Shown here: positions 22,413 to 28,619 of the stretch, piece after piece | How the letters are laid out: every line of letters starts with the position of its first letter | Position numbering within the stretch: position 1 is the stretch's first letter | DNA from: Dimorphilus gyrociliatus | Lineage: Eukaryota > Annelida > Polychaeta > Dinophilidae | NCBI GenBank assembly: GCA_904063045.1 | Contig: CAJFCJ010000143.1 | Location: 1 to 28,619 of the forward strand | Direction: 5' to 3' | Length of the DNA stretch: 28,619 nt | The notes under the pieces: model-generated | Databases searched by the model: none | Seen by the model: only the letters and a program-made list of their open reading frames with translations | What the model was told of the DNA's origin: nothing | Made by a program: the position numbers and the translations under genes

Positions 22413-23501
22413 CAGTACTGGCAGTAAGTCACTGTTACACCTCAAAAAAATAATATTTTCTTGATTTTTTCTCTTTCCATACTTAAAGAATGAAAATGAA
22501 GGATATTATTATATTTAGTAATATTCTTCTTATCATTATAGAGAGAAAATATACATTTTTCATTTCAAATCTCTGAATTATTGATATTTTAATGTGGTAG
22601 GCCTATTTTCTATGGGAGCATAAGTACTTGTTACAATCACAAAAATTACTCTAAAAGAATATTAAAAGTATTTTTTTGTTCTTATTTTGACTGTTATTTA
22701 CAGGATATTATATTCTTTAATGCCTTAATATTTTGTGTGCATACCCTTAGCTTCTACAACTGCCCTAAGCCTTCTTTCCATTGTCTCATATAAGAATTGA
22801 ATTTCCAATTCTGAAATTTTATAAATTTCCTCTCTGAACATCTCCCACAGCTCATCCTTGTTTCTTGGCTTACATGCCATTAAATGTTTTTTGCATATGC
22901 CCCATATTTGCTCAATTATGTTCAGGTCTGGGCTGTTTGCTGGCCATGGATCCAGTGTTTCTACTCCCTTTCCATCTTTGGTGTCACTTTTTTTGGTCTA
23001 CCACTTCTTTGCTTATCTTTTATCGTTTTTAGCTCTTTAAATTTATTTTTTATATTTTGTACAGTAGTTGGACTACATTTAAAAAGCTTTGCCACTTTTC
23101 GAATGGACATTTCTGGTCTTTGAAGACAATTTAAGATAGAAATTCTTGTTGCTTCAGATAGCTTCACCATTTTTATTTTAAATTTGTCAACTGTTAGATT
23201 ACACATGCGCACACACATAAATGACCTTAAAATCTGGTTAAAAGTGACACTACTCAATGATCAGGGTAAATTTTTTGAACATAACTGATGCTTGTGCTTT
23301 TCCATAAATAGGCCTATCACATTAAAGTGATCATATTTCTGAGATTTTAAATTAAAAACATATATTTTCTTTGTATAATGATAAGAAGAATATTATTAAA
23401 TATAATAATATCCTTCATTTTCATTCTTTAGGCGCGGAAAGAGAAAAAATCAAGAAAATATTATTTTTTTGAGGTGTAACAGTGACTTACCGCCGGTACT
23501 G
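22413..23501 (-). mobile_element. Non-autonomous Tc1-like element with long terminal inverted repeats
   Basis: Both ends are present: CAGTACTGGCAGTAAGTCAC at 22413 and its imperfect inverse ending ...CCGGTACTG at 23501, flanked by TA on each side (22411-22412, 23502-23503). The inverted repeats extend roughly 215 bases inward (about 22413-22627 and 23285-23501), both containing TAGGCCTATTT near their inner ends. Several differences between them are CpG to TpG/CpA changes. Between them lies a transposase with its catalytic core deleted. The element is 1089 bp and cannot move by itself. Confidence 0.9.
22725..23170 (-). pseudogene. Tc1 transposase with internal deletion of the catalytic core
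   Basis: The start ATG at 23170 gives MVKLSEATRISILNCLQRPE, a Tc1 paired-like helix-turn-helix N terminus (SIRKVAKLFKCSPTTVQNI), followed by the linker GRPKKVTPKMERE and a stop at 22961-22963. In another frame the sequence jumps directly to WPANSPDLNIIEQIW, the C-terminal block with the catalytic Glu, ending TKY stop at 22725. About 200 residues holding both catalytic Asp are missing between GRPKKV and WPANSPD. Confidence 0.88.
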
Positions 23502-23539
23502 TATATATGATTAATTATTATTTTTGCACATTTGGAGAA

Positions 23540-23920
23540 AAGACAGGAAAGAGTTGATTTATATTTAGTAGTATTCTTCCAATCATTTTAGTTTTTTTAT
23601 TTGAGAAATATGACTTGTTTATTAAAGAAGGACTGTTTTGAATAGGTACATCAACAACTGTAAGACTTGTAAAATGTTGCTAAAATAGGGTTTAAAATTA
23701 TTTTTATGTATTATTTTGTGCTTCACTTGAAAAGTTTTGCTACCTTTTTGCTTAACATACCAGGCTTTTGAAGGGTATTCAAGACTTAAATTTTGTTAAA
23801 TGCACTTAAATAGATTTGCAAATGCATAAACAACTTTAAAATAATATATAAACCAAAAAAAAATCAATAAAAAATGTTTTTCATGATGTAGTATTGACTT
23901 TTGGACTTTTACACAGATTA
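23540..23920 (-). mobile_element. Third, heavily degraded Tc1-like relic
   Basis: The text near 23555-23590 (TATTTAGTAGTATTCTTCCA) matches the inner part of the neighbour's inverted repeat (TATTTAGTAATATTCTTCTTA). Near 23725-23800 the minus strand reads VLNTLQKPGM...KKVAKLFK, a diverged copy of the transposase helix-turn-helix region. Sequence beyond it also aligns loosely with the neighbour's right part. It is internally deleted and not coding. Confidence 0.65.
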
Positions 23921-24401
23921 ACACTATGTTATGTATTTGAATGGCTATCTTTGATATACAGATCTAGCACTTATTACTAGACTTGCTTCATAAAATTGAA
24001 TTACTACTGATTTTAGACCTGGCCCTTAAGTTTAGACACTATTACTATCTTCTACTATGCTTTCTCTATCATTGATTATTATTATAAAGGGATGATTTTT
24101 AATCAATTTTCTATTACACTATACTTATGGTCCATTTATCATATCAGTTAGGCTGATTGTTACAAAGTCCAGAGATCTATAATAATACAATCTAATCATT
24201 AATATAATTTGTGTTGACATTGAAAACTTCAGACTGAAAGAAGTGATGGTAAAAACTTTTAAAATTCTACAGTTCTGTATAAAAAATCATGCTATTACTC
24301 TGTTCAAGTAATATTTATCTCTATTGACTTGATTAACAAATTTTTAGTTTATGTTTTTATCATACATACTATGATGAAAATTGGAAACTAGCGCTTCTGA
24401 A
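23921..24401. other. AT-rich DNA without gene, probably intronic
   Basis: No coding or transposon features were recognised between the third Tc1 relic and the LDLa micro-exon. If the LDLa exons belong to the GPCR this stretch is part of its large intron. Confidence 0.4.
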
Positions 24402-24491
24402 CTCCCACAGATTTCGTCTGAATCATCAAAACAAGATTTGGATGCATCGCAAACATGATCCGATTGAATACAATGCCCATCATTGCAACTT
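24402..24491 (-). CDS. Single LDLa micro-exon (probable GPCR ectodomain part)
   Basis: After a good acceptor (ATCTTTTTTTCAG) the minus strand encodes an LDLa half-module: SCNDGHCIQSDHVCD then the calcium-binding SDE motif and a final Cys-Gly. Its entry phase (2) does not match the phase-1 donor of the LDLa exon to the right, and its exit donor is weak. It may therefore be skipped, alternatively spliced, or a dead exon of the GPCR. Confidence 0.6.
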
Positions 24492-24651
24492 CTGAAAAAA
24501 AGATATCATTTATGAAATGTTGATGAAGAGAGTAAAAAACATTGAAACATTTTTCCATATTTTTCACATAATTCTCTCTCTAATTGTTAAAAAAATGAAA
24601 TGATTAGTTGTTTTTTTCAACATTTAATTCGTTAAATAAACAGAAAAGTAC

Positions 24652-24945
24652 CACAAAAAGTCTCGTCAGATTTGTCCGCACAATCATTATGCGAGTCGCA
24701 TACCAGACTGTAGTGAATTGTTTGATTATTCGAGTGACATTGGAATTGAATGAATGATTCTTCATTGCAATTCAGTTCATCTTCTCCCATTGAACAATCC
24801 AATTCATTATCGCAAACGTGTAGGATGTTGATGAAAATTCCATCATGACGACAAAAGAATGTGTTTCTAGGCCAAACGGTTGAATTAATTGGCAAATTCA
24901 AATGAATATATGGTGAAATGGATTGGCGAAGAGGATTGGCAAATT
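24652..24945 (-). CDS. Two-LDLa exon, probably upstream part of the LDLa-LRR GPCR
   Basis: An exon bounded by TTACTTTTAG and a donor at 24651 (GTACTT), phase 1 on both sides as is usual for LDLa exons. It encodes about 30 residues without recognisable features and then two LDLa modules (FFCRHDGIFINILHVCDNE...DELNC and FQCHSNN...CADKSDETFC). Its exit phase fits the acceptor at 20984, across an intron of about 3.7 kb that contains the Tc1 remnants. An in-frame ATG at 24961 exists, but no signal peptide follows it. The gene's true first exon is therefore either upstream or hidden. Its relation to the SRCR-like gene ending at 25060 is open, as the phases I found do not connect them. Confidence 0.7.
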
Positions 24946-25059
24946 CTAAAAGTAATCTCATATTATCGCTCTCTTAAGTAATTCAGCTCAAAAAATAAGA
25001 TATTCATACTCAATAAACTCTTTTGGCATATAATATAATCAAGTTTTTCAGTTTTGCAA

Positions 25060-27719
25060 TCAAATTTTATCAACTGGATGTAAATGTGTAAACCTTCCGC
25101 ATATCTCTTGATTTATAAAATATGTTAATATAACTTTAAAATTAAAAGGAATGATTGAGTTTACTTCAAATTTAATACATGTTTCAAGTAAGTTTTTTGA
25201 ATTTTTAATCATCAATTGATGACGAATACTGTCAACTATATGAAACTGATATTCATAATCATCATATTGAGATCTTAATAGGTAAAAAAAGTTGAGAGGA
25301 ATGTTAGCCTTTGTAACAAAGACATCTTTATGGTAAATTTTCTTCTTTTTCAAGTCTTTTTTTATATTTTATTAAAAGAAATATTTTTTTGAGAAGTGAA
25401 TGAGAATATTTTTGCAGTGAATCTTACAGTTAATAATTTTAAGAGGTATCAACTCTTTGTGCTTCTCTTTCCTCTCTAGAAAGTAATTTAAATAAACTTC
25501 CAACAAAGAATATAATGTAAAAACTCTATTTGTTGGGAAATGAAAGTAATCCTGATTTCTTTTTTTACAATATTCATTCATTTCCATTAGACTTAAAGGG
25601 TTTTTTGATTTGTAAAAGTAATAACAAAAGTTTTTATATTTTAAAGTTTTGTCACCAAAACAACTGAAATCTTTTTCAACATAAATATAAATGTCTATAA
25701 AAAATAATTGTATAAAAGTAGTCACTTTTTGATATAGACTCCTTCAGACAAAGAATTATTGGTAAATCTGGAATGGAACTAAAAAAAAAACAGAAAAACA
25801 CTTTAGAAAAAGCTGGAAATGAATTTTTTTTATTTTTGTAATAAAATACTAGAGACTCTCGATGCTATATGAGAAAAGGCAGTTTTTGATAAATGTTACA
25901 TTTTCTGAACAGAAAATATATTGTTTTGTTGAAAGAGACAAAAAATTTTTGAATGCAACATAATCAAATCCAAAACTTTTACAAATGACCTTATATGCAA
26001 AAGAAGAAGCTGAAACTTCAACCCATTTGTTCTGTAGAAATTTTTGAAGTCTTCCACTAAACTTCTGATATGTGTGATTAAATCTTTTCGTTAGTGATAG
26101 CGTAACAATTTCATTATTTTCATCTTTTCCTATCATTCTATAATTTTTATCTTGATGTAAAAGAATAGTTTAGTTAGAGGTTTACAAGAAAATTGTAATG
26201 GAAGAGTTTAAAAACAAAATTATGCAGTCAAAAACCTCTTCCCTTACATTCTCATAACAGATACAATACAAAATGTTCATAGATCACAAGAGAATGCTGA
26301 TATATTGACAAAAAATGTCCATAAAAAGATGAATTTAACTTTACTTAACTCTATTAAAAACCCTATCTAAATCAATTGAATATCTACAATCACTTGGACA
26401 TTTCCTGTCAATTCCTTTCCTCCTTTTTCAAAAAGAAAAAAATTAGATAGTTTACCTTGATTATCGTATTTACCACAGTTACTTTCTACAGATAATGTAT
26501 ACTTTGCATAGTTGTCATTGTTGTCATACTGACAAAAAGCTATAACAGAGTTTTTGATATAACAAATTGGTCTATTTGCCTTTAAAAAAAGATTTACAAT
26601 TTCAAGATTTTATTTTCTAGATTTTTGAATGCGAAATAACCTACCAAATTTGGGGGATATGGTTTGCTATATCTACACCCCTTTTCTATTGGAATAGAAT
26701 CTAATGATTTACAAATATATTGACATAGTTTAAAAGAAAGTTGGTCATCTAACGACACAACGACAAGCGAAAAAGTTCCAAGTGTTTTTGACATAACAAG
26801 AAAATTTCCAATCGAAAAATTTCTATGAACAGTTCTTGAATATGGATGTCCTTTTTCTATAAGTTGAATTTCTAAGATAAGACAATAAAGGCAAGATTAA
26901 TTTGAATGGGAATATTTTCATTTTCATACCATTCAATTCAGTAAAATTACAAGATTTTATTGAATAATTTGTATTTTGATAAGGTGTTGCAATAATTTTA
27001 TCTTTGTTGTACTCAACAATAACAGCATTTTCATTTATAATGTTTCCAATTTGTTGAATAGAAATAAAATATTCAGAATTTTTACAAATATTACTTTTGT
27101 TGTCATTGACAATTGGATAAATGAAATTTAACTTTCTTAAGTACATGTAAAACATATTTACATCAGTTTGTAAACCTAAAATATCTTGAATATAAAATCA
27201 GAAAATAAAAGAAAAGTCAATTAAAAAAAAGCAGAAATGGAAGAGAAATATATTTTTTTTAATAAATATTACATTCTTCATCATTTTTAAAACATATTAT
27301 GTTCAGAACTATTGAAGTATATAGTTTTTTTTCACTGTTTTTAAAAAATCTCTGGAAATTTGAAAGGTCACTATTTTGCAAAAATTTACTTACTATCTAC
27401 AACATTGATTCTTTTCCAAAAAGAACAACTTTAAAGTAACTCTATCATTATTTAATAAACTTTCATAAGATTTCGAATATATTGAATCATAGCCCATTAT
27501 TTTACAAAGAAGATTACTCTGATTTTGATAAAATCTCTCGCCTGAAATGTAGTATGAAATATTTTTTGAATTTTTAGCAATTATTCTTCCATCCACTTTG
27601 CCATTTGCTTGATAGTATGGTTCAATGGAAAATTTATAATTATTATTTAAATGTTGACTACCATTGCATAGTAATTTAACAGATAGAGATAGAAGTATAT
27701 GCAATAAGAGAATTACCAT
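25060..27719 (-). CDS. Secreted multi-domain SRCR-like receptor with C-type-lectin-like segment, 8 exons
   Basis: Exons 27719-27394, 27334-27273, 27184-26930, 26871-26645, 26579-26456, 26150-25850, 25738-25428 and 25355-25060 give one open frame of about 633 residues with every junction in phase. Most introns are 59-88 nt; the fifth is about 305 nt. Signal peptide MVILLLHILLSLS. Four diverged scavenger-receptor-like modules follow; the clearest (exon 6) has GRLQKFLQNKWVEVS, ICKSFGFDY and FCSENVTFIKNC. Exon 7 begins a C-type-lectin-like fold (LKYKNFCYYFYKS...EYCKKRN). Exon 8 is unassigned. Many N-glycosylation sequons; no transmembrane segment. Exons 1-3 are matched by the paralog across the promoter region, which confirms those splice sites. 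The 25738 acceptor is the least certain. A surface or secreted binding role is inferred. Confidence 0.7.
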
Positions 27720-27993
27720 AACTATTTTGTACCTCAACCTTTATTTTTCCTGCTATTGGAAATAGTATAGTAGTGTTTGAATGTTGTTCCTATAGATATA
27801 AGATTTTATCAGCTGGCAACAAGCCAATATCAGAAAGTTTAATTAAACAAGAGATTCAAATAACAATACTCTTAAAGAACAATTTCATGTTTAACAACAA
27901 AAAAAGAAAGAATGAGGTAAATAATACAAGAATAAAGGTTACCTGAAACTTTCACTCATTTCACAACAAATAGCAACATAAAGGGGAAGGAAT
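27720..27993. promoter_or_regulatory. Shared promoter region of two divergent SRCR-like genes
   Basis: Only 274 bp separate the two divergent start codons. The interval must hold both promoters and both 5' leaders. CCAAT-type words occur in each orientation (near 27757-27763 reversed, and near 27829), but no clear TATA box was found, so the regulatory assignment rests on position. Confidence 0.5.
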
Positions 27994-28619
27994 ATGATAG
28001 CTTTCCTCCTTGTTGAAACATTCCTTCAATATTTTACATTACAAGTTAATGGAGAAAAAGTCCAAAATTATACTCTTTCAATTAAAGCAGATATTGAAAC
28101 AAAAACAAAAATTGATGGATTGCTTATTGCCTATGATTTTTATTTAAATGATACAAATATTGTAAATCTTTCACCAAGTATTGAAAGTTCAACAAATGTC
28201 ATTTGTAAAAGTATGGGATATGATCATATAAAATCAAAAGTATATTCTTGTTATATCAATAAAACAAACAAGGCTATTAATGTCATTGTTGAAAATAATT
28301 CATGTTGTAAATTGTAAGTAGTAGACATTTTAAAGTGTTTCTTTATTATATAATCATTTTTTCATTATTTTATATAAAAAGTAAAAGAGTATATTTGAAT
28401 TTTTTCCTTGAATATGGAAGATGTATTGTATGTTATAAAAATGATGAAGGATGTAAATAAACACAATTTTAAATGTTTAAATTTTAAATTTTTTAAATTT
28501 TTGAAAAAAAAACTATAGATATTTTAGGCTTAAAAATTCAAATGAACGTTTTTCATATGTATTTAAGAAAATCAGATTTTCACTATCCAATTGTTAATGA
28601 TAATAAAGATATTTGTAAA
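27994..28619 (+). CDS. SRCR-like secreted receptor, divergent paralog, 5' part
   Basis: Exons 27994-28313, 28382-28452 and 28519 to beyond the window edge; introns 68 and 66 nt (GTAAGT...AAAAG and GTAAAT...CTATAG). Starts MIAFLLVETFLQYFTLQVNG, a plausible signal peptide. It parallels the minus-strand gene exon by exon: IDGLLIA / VDGRIIA, CKSMGYDHIKSK / CKIMGYDSIYSK, the CC at the exon 1 end, CYKNDEG / CFKNDEE in exon 2, and MYLRK...YPIVNDNK in exon 3, with identical intron phases (2 then 1). It is therefore a tandem-inverted duplicate. The last visible codon is still in frame at the window end, so the rest of the gene lies to the right. Confidence 0.82.

Noticed and set aside
1-28619. tRNA, rRNA or CRISPR-like arrays
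   Set aside because: None seen by eye. The only tRNA-like match is the retrotransposon primer-binding site, and the regular 171-bp repeats are protein-coding LRR units.

Overview
The window reads as nuclear DNA of an invertebrate animal. It is strongly AT-rich. The genes have spliceosomal introns with GT...AG ends, almost all only 52 to 88 nt long, and encode animal extracellular modules: LDLa, SRCR-like, C-type-lectin-like, TSP1, C1q, chitin-binding type 2 and a leucine-rich-repeat GPCR. The species cannot be named from sequence alone. The GPCR resembles the snail GRL101 / relaxin-receptor type, which together with the short introns would fit a lophotrochozoan or rotifer-like animal, but this is only a guess.

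Layout. 1-4.88 kb: a minus-strand Ty3/gypsy LTR retrotransposon cut by the left window edge, with 5' LTR, tRNA-Ser-type primer site, fused gag-protease-RT-RNase H frame, and an integrase frame separated by one frame break. 5.1-7.1 kb: a minus-strand RING finger plus ten 57-residue ribonuclease-inhibitor-type LRR units, broken by two TGA codons and a frameshift. 7.8-8.8 kb: a decayed Calx-beta / inter-alpha-inhibitor-heavy-chain-C-like relic. 10.1-12.1 kb: an intact two-exon plus-strand gene for a secreted protein (two chitin-binding domains, TSP1, three C1q-like domains) with TATA box and poly(A) signal. 12.8-14.8 kb: a plus-strand LRR relic with many frameshifts. 14.8-18.2 kb: no gene seen.

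18.2-25.0 kb (minus): a GRL101/relaxin-receptor-like GPCR with LDLa and LRR ectodomain. Its further LDLa exons lie beyond a large gap filled by three Tc1-like transposon remnants. Directly behind its last transmembrane segment, through a phase-compatible 52-nt intron, lies a degenerate protein-kinase-like sequence. 25.0-28.6 kb: two divergent (head-to-head) paralogous genes for secreted SRCR-like receptors. The minus one can be modelled as eight exons, including a C-type-lectin-like segment; the plus one runs off the window.

Taken together this is an accessory neighbourhood of recognition-type genes (SRCR, CTLD, C1q/chitin-binding, RING-LRR, LDLa-LRR-GPCR) mixed with transposon debris and decaying copies. 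The parts most worth checking are the GPCR-kinase junction, the divergent SRCR pair, the chitin-binding/TSP1/C1q chimera and the RING-LRR repeat array. An immune function is an inference from domain content only.
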